Positions 1 to 10,017 of a DNA stretch of 64,000 nucleotides are shown one piece after another; the first letter of the stretch is position 1, and every line of letters starts with the position of its first letter. The position numbers were made by a program, and so were the translations under genes. The DNA comes from Selaginella moellendorffii (Eukaryota; Streptophyta; Lycopodiopsida; Selaginellales; Selaginellaceae), in assembly GCF_000143415.4 (NCBI RefSeq), contig NW_003314305.1, positions 236,139-300,138 on the forward strand, given 5' to 3'. Under the pieces are notes generated by a model. The model was not told where the DNA came from. It saw nothing but the letters and a program-made list of their open reading frames with translations, and did not search any database.

Positions 1-540
1 TGTCTTTTGGAAAGTTTAATGTGATTTTCTGGTTGGGCATGAGCAATGGCCACGGGATGGGTTCAAGAGGTGAAAGAGAATCTAATGCCAAAGTTGCAAT
101 GCTGATTCAGGCCTATTTAGAGCCATCCAGGCCAAATAGATTACAATTCTTATATTCTTTGTCCGCTCGGGGAGAAAGAAAAAAAAGCATATGTTGATCT
201 GCAAACCAATGCTTTTGATTTCATTGGATTTTTAATCACAGCCCAGTGCGTTCTTAATGGCACAGAGGAGACAGGCCTGGAAGCAGCTGGGGGCGATTCT
301 CCAGGACCAGAAAGCCTGACTAATCAAAGAGCCACGTAAATAGAAGCTCAAAGAACTATACGAAACAATGGAAAACATGGAAAGACGATGGAAACAAGCT
401 ATGCGATGGAACAATGGAAAACAATGGAAAAAACACAACATCCAAGAACATCTTCGACGATTCATGACCCTCGACAACCTGGAGAGTCTACATGAGAACT
501 CAGGAAACGACGGAAACTTCATTGCAAACTTACGGATTGC
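1..540. other. Array edge and unit-1 leader, no gene seen
   Basis: Bases 1-21 are unique flank; 22-540 is the leader found at the start of every unit. It has several degenerate AATGGAAAA-type motifs around 365-430. Open frames here are short and of low complexity, so I call no gene. Confidence 0.6.
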
Positions 541-1425
541 CTAGAACTGGGGACGGCCCTGCTGAAACCGGGAGGTGAAACTTTGCCCTCCGCATTCTAG
601 CTCGACCTTCATGCCATCCCGAAAGCTGAGAACATACTCGGAGCACAAGTTTATGAGCTCGTGGCCGAGGACGAAATCGTGGCGAGCCAGATTCATGACC
701 GCGAAATCCAGGCATCCCTTGAACCCGCCCTCGAGCTCAAACTCGAGGTCCGCCACTTTGCGATTGCTGGGCTGCGCGGTGCTCCCCACAAGCAGGTTGA
801 CGCTAAACGGACGGCACAGCGAAGTCGTCAGCCCGAGGCGGTTGACGGCGTTGACCGACACGAAGCTGTCCGAGTTCTGGCTGAGCATGAAGGACGCCGG
901 GCGGCCGTTGACCGTGCCCCGGAGCCAGCGGCCATAGTCGTCGTCGCCCATGAAGGACACCAGGCACGTCTTGGCCAGCGGCGCCGCCGTGAGCTCGGCT
1001 ACCAAGTCTTGAGCCTCGTTCAAGCTGCCTGGCTGCTTGCCCGCCACGAACTCGGCCACCTCAGCGTTGGGCACCGACTGGAGAAAGCTGCATACCTCGA
1101 GAGGAAGAAGCTCCATTTCTTGCCCTAGGACCGTTTCAGGAGAAGAATATACCCGTGATTTTAAAACCCTGCTTGGGGCCCTGGTGCTCATCTCAAGATG
1201 TAGAGCCGCATCCAAATTCTCAGGGCTGTGCTTGAGATATCCCGGCACTACACTCTTTTCCAGGTCCTCAAGAACGTTAGCAGGGAATATTCGCACCTTG
1301 TTCTTTTCGGCCCAAACCATGGTACGTGTACATTTGTTTTCCTTGATGATCTTTTTCATAGTTTCTGAGCCTTGTAGCTTGATCTTATTCACCACCTGAA
1401 CAACAATGACAGAAAAATACGACAT
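541..1425 (-). CDS. Retropepsin-like protein A, unit 1 (catalytic Asp missing)
   Basis: Open frame of 294 codons starting at an ATG. Residues about 168-262 follow the Ty3/gypsy aspartic protease (retropepsin) pattern: GTVNGRP, then an FVS block, then NRLGL nine residues after the F, and finally FVLGHELI like the LG-dWL block. Where the catalytic D-S/T-G should be, the protein has LSQ, with Leu at about 181 in place of Asp, so peptidase activity is unlikely. No reverse transcriptase or integrase is attached. Residues about 79-100 correspond to sequence that looks like an intron in the unit-3 copy. The true 5' end is uncertain because an upstream segment present in unit 3 is deleted here. It could be a domesticated gag-pol fragment, or a plant gene of the retropepsin-like superfamily. 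Confidence 0.5.
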   Translation of the reverse strand: MSYFSVIVVQVVNKIKLQGSETMKKIIKENKCTRTMVWAEKNKVRIFPANVLEDLEKSVVPGYLKHSPENLDAALHLEMSTRAPSRVLKSRVYSSPETVLGQEMELLPLEVCSFLQSVPNAEVAEFVAGKQPGSLNEAQDLVAELTAAPLAKTCLVSFMGDDDYGRWLRGTVNGRPASFMLSQNSDSFVSVNAVNRLGLTTSLCRPFSVNLLVGSTAQPSNRKVADLEFELEGGFKGCLDFAVMNLARHDFVLGHELINLCSEYVLSFRDGMKVELECGGQSFTSRFQQGRPQF

Positions 1426-1916
1426 CGGTCTCTAGAAGGTTTGCTATCAGTTTTCAGATCTTCTTACTAGGTGATTGTCATGGGCTATGTTCCTCGAGGC
1501 GAGGGCACAGACGCAATGCCAGTGCATGACATCGGCGAGCACCTGGTACTCTTTCTCGGGAGGACGTGGTAGAGGGAGCGGAGGTTCAGGCCCTCTCCTA
1601 GAGTCTCACACCTGGATACGTCTTGGAGCTTGCAGCTTGATGCCGTCGCGAACGTGATAGTTGATGTGGATGAGCTGGCCAGCCTAAGGTCACAGTTCCA
1701 AAACACCATCAGGATATTATTCCATTGATGGTTTCATAGGTGCTTTTATTGATGAGGCTGTTCCCAAAGCTTATATAGCTTCGTCTTCTAAAATGATAGC
1801 CGAGCTTGGGAAACGTGAAAACCATGAGAATCATAACTTCTGGACGATGTCCAAGCCCTTTCATCACCTGCAAGTTAACAGAACTGAAAAGAGAAGCGAG
1901 CAGAAACTCACGGCGT
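1426..1916. other. Spacer between A and B, unit 1; possible exon remnants
   Basis: Relative to unit 3, about 155 nt have been deleted next to 1425, and about 140 nt around 1715-1845 are present that unit 3 lacks. On the minus strand, 1485-1709 is open for 74 codons and aligns with a longer open stretch in unit 3 that could be 5' exons of gene A. Coding status is unresolved. Confidence 0.35.
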
Positions 1917-2461
1917 TTACTCCTCAAACTGGGGACGACCCTGGTGGAACGGCGAGGTAAACTTCTGCCCACCGCCTAATCCAAAGTCGACCTTGATGAT
2001 ACCATCATCGTCCTTGTAAATCGCCTCGGAGCACACCTTCAAGAGCTGGTGCCCGAGGACGAAATCGTGGTGAATCAGATCCATAACTGAAAAATCCATG
2101 CTGAAACTTGAGTTTGCGAACTTTGCGATTGTGGGGCGGAGAGGGGTTCCCGCCCAGGAACTTGACGCAAAACGGGCGGCACAGCGTCGTGGTCGGCCCC
2201 AGCCTATTGACCGCATTGACCGACACGAAGCTGTCCGAGTTCTGGCTCAGCATGAAGGATACCGGGCGGCCGTTGACCAGTTGCCGTAGTCCTCGTTGCC
2301 CATGTAGACACCCAGCACCGCTTGGCCAGCGGCGCCGCCGTGGCCACCACGGCTTGGGCCTCGCTCACGCTGCCTGGCTGCTTGGCCGCCACGAACTCGG
2401 CCACCTCGGTGTTTGACACCGACTGGAGATAGCTGTGTACCTCGAGAGAAAGAAGCTCCAT
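1917..2461 (-). pseudogene. Retropepsin-like gene B, unit 1, frameshifted
   Basis: Paralogue of A. Compared with the unit-3 copy it has a 6-nt in-frame loss, a 1-nt deletion near 2305, a deletion of about 14 nt near 2280 and a deletion of about 23 nt near 2100. The frame is therefore split into three overlapping pieces (2204-2461, 2005-2253, 1917-2216). The SQNSDSF block replacing the catalytic motif of A is still readable. Unit 2 carries the same lesions, so the gene was dead before those two units were separated. Confidence 0.75.
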
Positions 2462-3173
2462 TTTTTCCTAACTTTTCTTGCCCTACTGGGAGAAGAATAT
2501 ACTCAACAGAAAGTTTGCGCTATAGATGCCAAGCCAGGAGCATAAACAAAGAGCGAAAGAGTGAGGAGTGAAGCTTTCTTTCAGTAAAAGCAATACACTT
2601 TCCTGGTTGTTCTTGGACAAGGAAGTCCAGCTTAAATTAACAAATCTCACATGTACAAAACTATTAACAGTATATAATTTTTGGAACCTGTATCTAAAAT
2701 ATACTAAAATATTTTGGAATATTCTACTATCTAAAAATGTTATTCATTTTGTATCTATATAAACTTTCTTAACCACTTACTAGCATATTCTAAGTTAATC
2801 TGATGTTTATAATTTATAACACAAGATTAATTTTATTACAAGCTATCAATATGATTAATAAATAATAAGCACTCAAATTATTTAATTTTTAATTTTTGAG
2901 AAGAGAACCAATCATTTATGACATCTCCCACAATGATATCGCTCCATTCGGTACAAACACGTCCCATACAAGAACTTCCCACGTCCTCCAGTTTATCTGA
3001 GTCACTAAGAAATAAGAAACAAGAAAAGAATTGCTTTCTACCTGATTAGCAGAATGGTGTTGCTTGACGTCTTCAATCCCTTTGTTGGTAGCATGAAGGC
3101 AGAGCAAAAACAGCAGAGCAAATTTATTGATATTTCATCTTTATTTCATACATAACTATTTTCATATCGATCT
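2462..3173. other. AT-rich spacer with a conserved 63-codon minus-strand frame
   Basis: Bases 2600-2900 are very AT-rich. The minus-strand frame at 2916-3107 (63 codons) lies 66 nt beyond the PR-1 stop and recurs in units 2 and 3 with a few substitutions. It contains a GTAGAA...GACTCAG stretch of about 45 nt that could be an intron. It may be PR-1 3' UTR or a tiny gene; I cannot decide. Confidence 0.3.
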
Positions 3174-3677
3174 TTAGTAAGGTTTCTGGCCTCCAACGTT
3201 GCCTGGTGGATCATAGTTGCAACTCACAATGTACGCATTCGCACCATTGCATTTCACTCGAGCGCATCCCACTCGCACCGAGTTCCTCCACACAACCTGA
3301 GTGTAGTGCCCGCACACCTTGCCCGGAGCACAAGTGTTTGATGCGTAATTGTAATCAGCCTTTTCCTTCACCCATTCTTTGACTGCGTCCGTGGCTGGAG
3401 GCGGCGCCAAGCCATCGCTCCCCCTCCACATATACAAGTTCTCGCCATACGGCCCGCTAGAGTGGACCATTTGACAGCTCGCCTGGAGAGTCGAGGCCCA
3501 GTTTTGCGCATACGAGGCAACTTGCTCGTTCCAAACCAGCGGAGGAACATTAACAGCAGATCTCGCGGAGTTGTGTGCGTCGACAAGATCACTCTCCGTG
3601 CTTGCAAGACCTGCGTGGAGAAATCCAGTGCCATAGATCACAAGAACCATTAGAGTTGCACGAAGAACTCCCCCCAT
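3174..3677 (-). CDS. Secreted PR-1 (CAP superfamily) protein, unit 1
   Basis: 167-residue protein from the ATG at 3677; the open frame extends slightly upstream but without an ATG. Residues 1-26 are a signal peptide with a hydrophobic core (VLVIYGTGFLHAGLA). The CAP domain follows with HNSAR (His35), GENLYMW (Glu79), EWVKEK (Glu101), CGHYTQVVW (His124) and the six cysteines of plant PR-1 (68, 116, 122, 138, 143, 153), which form three disulphides in the family. It ends with CNYD followed by an 11-residue tail, PPGNVGGQKPY, the layout of the CAPE defence peptide. PR-1 proteins are apoplastic, bind sterols and are induced in defence. Compared with units 2 and 3 this copy has NEQ for STQ (about 50-52) and SSG for SKG (about 73-75). 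Confidence 0.93.
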   Translation of the reverse strand: MGGVLRATLMVLVIYGTGFLHAGLASTESDLVDAHNSARSAVNVPPLVWNEQVASYAQNWASTLQASCQMVHSSGPYGENLYMWRGSDGLAPPPATDAVKEWVKEKADYNYASNTCAPGKVCGHYTQVVWRNSVRVGCARVKCNGANAYIVSCNYDPPGNVGGQKPY

Positions 3678-4071
3678 AGCGATCAAACTAGAACGCGGAT
3701 TGCACAACTAAAAAGTATAGGAGCACGAAAACTTACTGTGGGAGACCATCCTCTTATAAAGCAGAGCGTAGGCATGGGGATCTCCCTTTGGATACGGCAA
3801 ATACATTTCTTCTTAATGTTAGTCTTGCTTGCTCGCACGAGATTTTCCACGTCGTTATGCTCGTTTTTTTCTTGATCAATGACAAGAGATGGGTCAGTGA
3901 CTTGACTTAACCGGCATGACCTTCCAGAATTCCACAAGATGGTTGCTGGGAACTTAAATAGTTCTATAGATCATAGATCATCAAGAATAAAGATGACCTA
4001 CAAATTAACGAATATACCAAGAAAAGTATGCAAGTATATGATTCTCTTCGATTAGGTCATAGATAGAGAAC
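3678..4071. promoter_or_regulatory. Divergent promoter between PR-1 and VWA gene, unit 1
   Basis: 394 bp separate the ATGs of the minus-strand PR-1 and the plus-strand VWA gene. A TATA-like TTTATAAG for PR-1 lies on the minus strand at about 3753-3760, 76 bp upstream of its ATG. The spacer has the same length in all three units and almost the same sequence. Shared regulation is inferred from layout only. Confidence 0.6.
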
Positions 4072-5768
4072 ATGGCGGCAGGGTTTGAGAATTCCGAGGT
4101 AAGCAGCACGCTCCAGGAAGACGAGATCGTCCATCTTAGCGAGGAGCTAGGCTGGCTAGTGATTGGCGAGCAGCCGGAGCTCAAGATCATCGGCGAGGTC
4201 GACAAGATCAAGGCCAGGGGAGAAGAAGAAGAAGAAGAAGAGCGATGCTATACAGCGCTCGTCCATCTCAAAGCTCCCAAAAGCGATAGCTCCGATGATG
4301 CTCGCGCCCCGGTCGATCTGGTCACAGTGCTGGACGTGAGCGGCAGCATGCGCGGCCAGAAGCTGGAGCTCGTCAAGACCGCCATGGAGTTTGTGATCCG
4401 GAATTTGCGACAGCAGGACCGCCTCGCGATCGTCTCCTTCTCGGACGAGCCCAAAGTCCATCTCGGTCTCAAGAGGATGACTTACGACGGTCGAGAGGCG
4501 GCACTCAGTGCAGTGGAGAAGCTGCGGACCCTGGGAGGGACCGAGATCCGTCCGGGGCTAAAGGCTGGATTCGATCTTCTCTCGCGGCGCAGGAACAGGA
4601 ACCCGGTGTCGAGCATCATGCTTCTCTCGGACGGGATGGACAATGCGATCACGTTCAAGCGATGCAAAGTTCTTCCAGTGGATTCCTACCTCGAGGACTG
4701 CAGTGAGCGGGTTCCAGTGCACACTTTCGGATTTGGAAGTGACCATGATCCCGAGGCCATGCTCAGCATCGCCGAGGCCACAGGCGGCAGCTTTTGCTAC
4801 GTGCAAGAGGAGTCCACCGTCCAGCACGCGTTTGCTCAGTGCATTGGCGGGCTGCTTAGCGTGGTGGCACAGGAAGTGGAGGTCTGCATCGAGGCGAGTG
4901 GCGGAGCGAAGATCAGGAGTGTGGAAGCCACCGCCGGAACGACGGCCATGGATGGCGATCGAGCTGCGACAGTGAAGCTTGGATCCTTGTACGCGGAAGA
5001 GGAGAGAGATATCCTGGTGGAGCTCTTGCTGCCTAGCTCTGACTCGAGCTCTTCGTCGATGGAACTTCTCAAAGTTGGGGGGAGCTTTCGAGACCCCGGG
5101 CAGTCGAACAAGACCCAGCAGTTTGCAACTTCGAGCTTGGTAATCCAGGAGCTCAAAGCTGGCGAAGAAGAGGAGGCGGTAAGGATTGAGGTGGACAGGC
5201 AGAAGAACCGTGTGAGTGCCTCGAAGGCGATGGCTGCCGCTCGTAAGCTGGGGTCTGGCAGCTTGGCATCGGCAAAGCAAGCGCTGGTGGACGTGAAGGA
5301 AAAGATTGAGAGCTCCCGAGCGTTTGGAGCTGGCGATGGCTTGTCCAAGAGATTGGTGAGAGAACTCGACGAGCTGATCCAGTGCATGAAGGAGGATTAT
5401 TACCAGTTTGGGGGGCATGCCATGCTGCTTGCCAAGGGGAATTCTCACTGCAACCAGCGAGCTTCGTACCAGCCAACGTACCAGCCAACATGTAAGACAT
5501 TTTGGACAGCTCTTTTGTGTTCTAACTCTTGTGAACTCTCTTCTCTCTCTTTGAATCAGCCCGTTTTGCCGGTTGCAGCAGCAACAACGTACCTCTCTGT
5601 GGCAGCACCAACCACAGCAGCAGCAACGTAGCGTTCGCAAACTTTAGCAAATTCGATTTCCACGCTAGAAGTTCCTTGGCACAAGACGATGAGCCAGAGA
5701 CATCCTATGAAACGTCGGCGATGGTAGATATGCTGGACAAGTCTAAGAAGTTCAAGAGTAATAGATAA
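4072..5768 (+). CDS. RING-less WAV3-like VWA protein, copy a of unit 1
   Basis: Two exons, 4072-5491 and 5560-5768, with a 68-nt GT-AG intron, give 542 residues. An acidic run lies at 51-57. The VWA domain (about 80-260) has the MIDAS motif DVSGSM (Asp88), the GGTEI block, LLSDGMD and HTFGFGSDHD. It is followed by the QCIGGLLSVVAQEVEV and LYAEEERDILVEL blocks typical of the plant WAV3/EDA40 family. Those Arabidopsis proteins are RING-type E3 ligases; here no RING cysteines precede the VWA domain. Exon 2 encodes a Ser/Asn-rich tail ending in TSAMVDMLDKSKKFKSNR, whose last part is shared with the other copies although the preceding tail differs. Reading through the intron gives a false 519-residue end. 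Role unknown; ubiquitin-related adaptor work is a guess. Confidence 0.88.
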
Positions 5769-6213
5769 ATCTAGATTTTTCTATTTGATGCATGTTGCGG
5801 TGTGTTGGTGGAAACATGGAGAAGTTAAGCAAAAGAGCAGAATCACAGAACTTACAGATCACTGGAAACCTGGTGAAAGCCCTTGCAGCTGTGGCATCCT
5901 AGTTGATGTTGCAAGCATAAACAGTAAGATAAAGGGAGATAACCAGCTTTATACTTGAGAATGGCATCACCATCTTTAAGCAAGCAACCTCTCCATTTTG
6001 TGATCAAACTAAAGATGGAGAGAGCTGGATTTTGTGAGCTTTTGATAAGCTGATTCATTGCAGCGTTTTCTCGAAATCAAATACATGGCGATGGCGTTCC
6101 AGGACAAAACGTAATAGTTATAATAGATACCCTTGTTCAGTAAAGGTATAAAGTTCGAAACCTTCGCCCACACGGCAAGTAGCTAGCTACGTAAATAGCT
6201 CTCTTCGATTACA
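5769..6213. other. Spacer between the two VWA genes of unit 1
   Basis: Unique to unit 1. It contains a 22-nt perfect match (about 6090-6111) to the part of the PPR gene at about 24938-24959 that the repeat units otherwise lack. No gene is called; a 68-codon minus-strand frame at 5852-6058 has no recognisable features. Confidence 0.4.
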
Positions 6214-7925
6214 ATGGCGGCAGGATTTGAGAAATCCGAGGTAAGCAGCATGGATCTCACGCTCCAGGAAGACGAGATCGTCCATCTTAGCGAGGAGCTA
6301 GGCTGGCTAGTGATTGGCGAGCAGCCGGAGCTCAAGATCATCGGCGAGGTCGACAAGATCAAGGCCAGGGGAGAAGAAGAAGAAGAGCGATGCTATACAG
6401 CGCTCGTCCATCTCAAAGCTCCTAAAAGCGATAGCTCCGATGATGCTCGCGCCCCGGTCGATCTGGTCACAGTGCTGGACGTGAGCGGCAGCATGCGCGG
6501 CCAGAAGCTGGAGCTCGTCAAGACCGCCATGGAGTTTGTGATCCGGAATTTGCGACAGCAGGACCGCCTCGCGATCGTCTCCTTCTCGGACGAGCCCAAA
6601 GTCCATCTCGGTCTCAAGAGGATGACTCACGACGGTCGAGCCGCGGCACTCAGTGCAGTGGAGAAGCTCCGGAGCTTGGGAGGAACAGAGATCCGTCCAG
6701 GGCTAAAGGCTGGATTCGATCTTCTTTCGCGGCGCAAGAATAGGAACCCGGTGTCGAGCATCATGCTTCTCTCGGACGGGATGGACAATGCGATCACGTT
6801 CAAGCGATGCAAAGTTCTTCCAGTGGATTCCTACCTCGAGGACTGCAGTGAGCGGGTTCCAGTGCACACTTTCGGATTTGGAAGTGACCATGATCCCGAG
6901 GCCATGCTCAGCATCGCCGAGGCCACAGGCGGCAGCTTTTGCTACGTGCAAGAGGAGTCCACCGTCCAGCACGCGTTTGCTCAGTGCATTGGCGGGCTGC
7001 TTAGCGTGGTGGCACAGGAAGTGGAGGTCTTCATCGAGGCGAGTGGCGGAGCGAAGATCAAGAGTGTGGAGGCCACCGCCGGGATGACAGCCATGGATGG
7101 AGATCGAGCTGCGACGGTGAAGCTTGGATCCCTGTATGCGGAAGAGGAGAGAGATATCCTGGTGGAGCTCTTGCTGCCTAGCTCCGACTCGAGCTCTTTG
7201 TCGATGGAACTTCTCAAAGTTGAGGGAAGCTTTCAAGACCCTGGGCATTCGAACAAGACCCAACTGCTTGCAACTTCGAGCTTGGTGATCCAGGAGCTCA
7301 AAGCTGGCGAAGAGGAGGAGGCGACAAAGATCGAGGTGGACAGGCAGAAGAACCGTGTGAGTGCCTCGAAGGCGATGGCTGCCGCTCGTAAGCTGGGGTC
7401 TGGCAGCTTGGCGTCGGCAAAGCAAGTGCTGGTGGACGTGAAACAAAAGATAGAGAGCTCCCGAGCGTTTGGAGCTGGCGATGGCTTGTCCAGGAGATTG
7501 GTGAGAGAACTCGACGAGCTGATCCAGTGCATGAAGCGGGATTATTACCACTCCGAGGGACATGCTGTGCTGCTTGCCAAGGGGAATTCTCACTGCAACC
7601 AGCGAGCTTCGTACCAGTCGAGAGGTAAGACATTTTGGACAGCTCTTTTGTGTTCTAACTCTTGTGAATTTTGTTACTTAAATCAGCACGGAAGCGCCCC
7701 GCCTTTTTCGAAGGTGGCAGAGGTGGCAGAGGGGGCAGAGGTGCTGGTGCTAAACCACGGAGCAATGCAGCTCCTTGTCTTGGTGCTAGTGCTAAAAGAA
7801 TGAGCACTGGTGGGGTTCTTTCAGAAAGCCTGGTACAAGAGACATCCTCAGATGATGAGTCGTACCGAACGTCGGCGATGGTAGATATGCTGGACAAATC
7901 CAAGAAATTCAAGAGTAAGAGATAG
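6214..7925 (+). CDS. RING-less WAV3-like VWA protein, copy b of unit 1
   Basis: Exons 6214-7624 and 7687-7925 with a 62-nt GT-AG intron give 549 residues. It differs from copy a by a three-residue MDL insertion near the N-terminus, a shorter acidic run, and THDGRAA in place of TYDGREA. The main difference is exon 2, which encodes ARKRPAFFEGGRGGRGGRGA, an RGG/GAR-type tail that could bind RNA or be arginine-methylated. It then has SSDDESYRTSAMVDMLDKSK like copy a. The open frame that reads through the intron to 7803 is an artefact. Its 3' flank, not that of copy a, matches units 2 and 3. Confidence 0.88.
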
Positions 7926-8160
7926 ATCTAGATTTCAAGTTGACAAAGCTCGAACTTGACAAGCATAAGTGTGTTCCGAACTCCAAAGTAAGCGTTTCTG
8001 GCCCAACACGATCCAGATCCAGCCATTCCCCATCCAATGGTCAGGTCAACGACAAGAAATAGTCAACGACCCATACCTAAGCGTCCGACGTGAAAGCACT
8101 GGGCCTTCTTATGGAGTTTGCATTGCTATCGTTTTCTGGACTTTTCTCCTCAATCAGTTT

Positions 8161-8233
8161 GCAGAGCCAGATGCTCGAAGCCCTGATGCTGCACTCCACA
8201 GTCAAGATGATGGGAGCTCCCATCAATGCTGAT
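8161..8233 (+). pseudogene. Fragment of the small gene at 29.3-29.9 kb, unit 1
   Basis: The plus strand encodes QMLEAL...LHSTVKMMGAPINAD and a stop. This matches QMLEALDN...RSTVGSVEIAGAPINAK of the intact gene with an internal loss of roughly ten codons. Nothing else of that gene is visible in 7926-8494, so this is a captured fragment. The rest of that spacer is unassigned and holds only short conserved open frames. Confidence 0.6.
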
Positions 8234-8494
8234 TAAACTGGAGGGTTTTCAAAGCTCTACTTCAGAAATCTGGTGTGGACAATCAGCCCATACAATTACC
8301 TTTGCTATGTTCCAGAACAAGAAGCTTATTGTCTATCAATCTAAGGAGGACATGTAACTTCTTGCTCCTTCTGTCACATGCATTTTTAACAAAAGTAGTC
8401 TTCTTCAGAGAAACAAATAGATCTTGTTCAATTCAGAGAGGAGAGGTAGTAATTGTGGATGAAACCGACTGTATTAAATATTTATACACATTGT

Positions 8495-9514
8495 CTAGTT
8501 TGTTATGCTAGCAAGAAGCATGTAAGGACTTGCTCTAAGGAGCTTTTGATCCTGTTGTAAGTAGAAGATGTTACTGGCTACTCGTGCCCCACATTCCACA
8601 TCGTTCTGTAGTCTACAGGCACTCAGCAAACATCCCCATGAAACGTCATCGGGAGTGAATGGCATGCTGTGAATCAACTCTTCTGCCTCGTGAATCCTTC
8701 CCATTCTCGCCAGAATGTCTATCATGCATCGGAAGTTTTCCACTGACGGTCTAAAGTCGTGATCAAAAGCCATGGATCTAAACCACGACAGCGCCTCCTG
8801 GAGCATTCCTTCGTGGCTAAACGCAAACAAAATCCCTGTGACTGTCGTCTCCTCGCAGTTGACACCTTCAACGCACATCCTGAACGATAGCTCCAACGCA
8901 GTTTGGATGTAACCTTTTTGAGCATAAGCAACGATCATAGCATTCCAGGAAACCGTGTTTTTCTCATGCATTTGGTGGAAGATTTCTTTTGCTTCGAAAA
9001 GATGGCCATTATGGGCATGCGTTACGATCAGAGCATTCAAGACTGATGTTTCTTGAGAAGCGTTCCAAGGGATTAAATCTCTGGCTTGAGTCACGTTTCC
9101 ATTCTCTCCACAAGCGATTACCATGCTTGTCCATGACAGATTATTGCTCGCCGGGATTTTCTCGAGCAAAGCTTTTGCGTGATCTAGATATCCAGCAGTG
9201 GCTAAAGCTGAAATTGCAGCGTTCCAACACATAAGGTCACGCATGGGGCACCTCTCAAAGTAAACTTTCGCTTCTTCCAACTTCCTCTTGGACACGAGCA
9301 CACACACCATTGAAGTCCAGCTTATCACGCTCCACCCCGGCATTTTCCAGAATGTCGTTGTGGCCATGCAAAGATTACCAGAATCCGCGTTTGCTTGAAG
9401 TATAGTCGTCCACGAAGCCAAGTTTCTCTGAGGCATGTCGCCAAAAAGCTCGCAAACTTTCTCAGTATTAAGATTCTCGCGGTACATCTGAAGCATGATT
9501 TTCTGGTTGGGCAT
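8495..9514 (-). pseudogene. 5'-truncated chimeric PPR gene at junction of units 1 and 2
   Basis: 339 codons from the ATG at 9514. The first residues, MPNQKI, come from the leader of unit 2. From MLQMYREN onward the frame equals residues about 294-632 of the full PPR protein at 23195-25093. It therefore lacks the N-terminal half with six or more PPR repeats and any organelle-targeting sequence. The frame is undamaged otherwise, so it is either a recent truncation or an expressed short form. Without a native promoter I treat it as a probable pseudogene. Confidence 0.75.
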
Positions 9515-10017
9515 GAGCAATGGCCACGGGATGGGTTCAAGAGGTGAAAGAGAATCTAATGCCAAAGTTGCAATGCTGATTCAGGCCTATTTAGAGCCAT
9601 CCAGGCCAAATAGATTACAATTCTTATATTCTTTGTCCGCTCGGGGAGAAAGAAAAAAAAAGCATATGTTGATCTGCAAACCAATGCTTTTGATTTCATT
9701 GGATTTTTAATCACAGCCCAGTGCGTTCTTAATGGCACAGAGGAGACAGGCCTGGAAGCAGCTGGGGGCGATTCTCCAGGACCAGAAAGCGTGACTAATC
9801 AAAGAGCCACGTAAAGAGAAACTCAGAGAACTATACGAAACAATGGAAAACATGGAAAGACGATGGAAACAAGCTCTGCGATGAAACAATGGAAAACAAT
9901 GGAAAAAACACAACATCCAAGAACATCTTCTCGACGATTCATGACCCTCGACAACCTGGAGAGTCTACATGAGAACTCAGAAAACGACGGAAACTTCATT
10001 GTAAACTTACGGATAAC
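9515..10017. other. Unit-2 leader, no gene seen
   Basis: Same sequence as 41-540 with a handful of substitutions; AATGGAAAA-type degenerate repeats at about 9840-9905. Confidence 0.6.

Larger units (their letters stand above)
22..9495. repeat. Tandem segmental duplication, unit 1 (9.47 kb)
   Basis: The sequence beginning TGATTTTCTGGTTGGGCATG at 22 recurs at 9496 and 16812, and the units run nearly identically between those points. Unit 1 is about 2.16 kb longer than unit 2 because it carries two VWA genes instead of one. Bases 1-21 are not repeated at the other junctions, so the left end of the array lies at about 22. Confidence 0.92.

Noticed and set aside
365-430. AATGGAAAA-type motifs in each unit leader as a possible CRISPR-like or regulatory array
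   Set aside because: Spacing and sequence are irregular and the repeats are only 8-10 nt; this is a plant nuclear context and no unique spacers are present.
575-1399. Plus-strand frames of 120-155 codons opposite gene A (also in units 2 and 3)
   Set aside because: They mirror the minus-strand retropepsin-like coding sequence and carry no domain; GC-rich third positions explain the openness.
4558-5640. 360-codon minus-strand frame opposite the VWA gene, with similar 296-codon frames opposite the other copies
   Set aside because: Antisense shadow of a conserved, GC-rich VWA coding sequence; no recognisable domain and different ends in each copy.
7625-7803. Direct continuation of the VWA frame through the intron to a Leu/Val-rich end
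   Set aside because: A clear GT-AG intron restores a tail shared with copy a, which differs in intron sequence; the read-through ends differ among copies.
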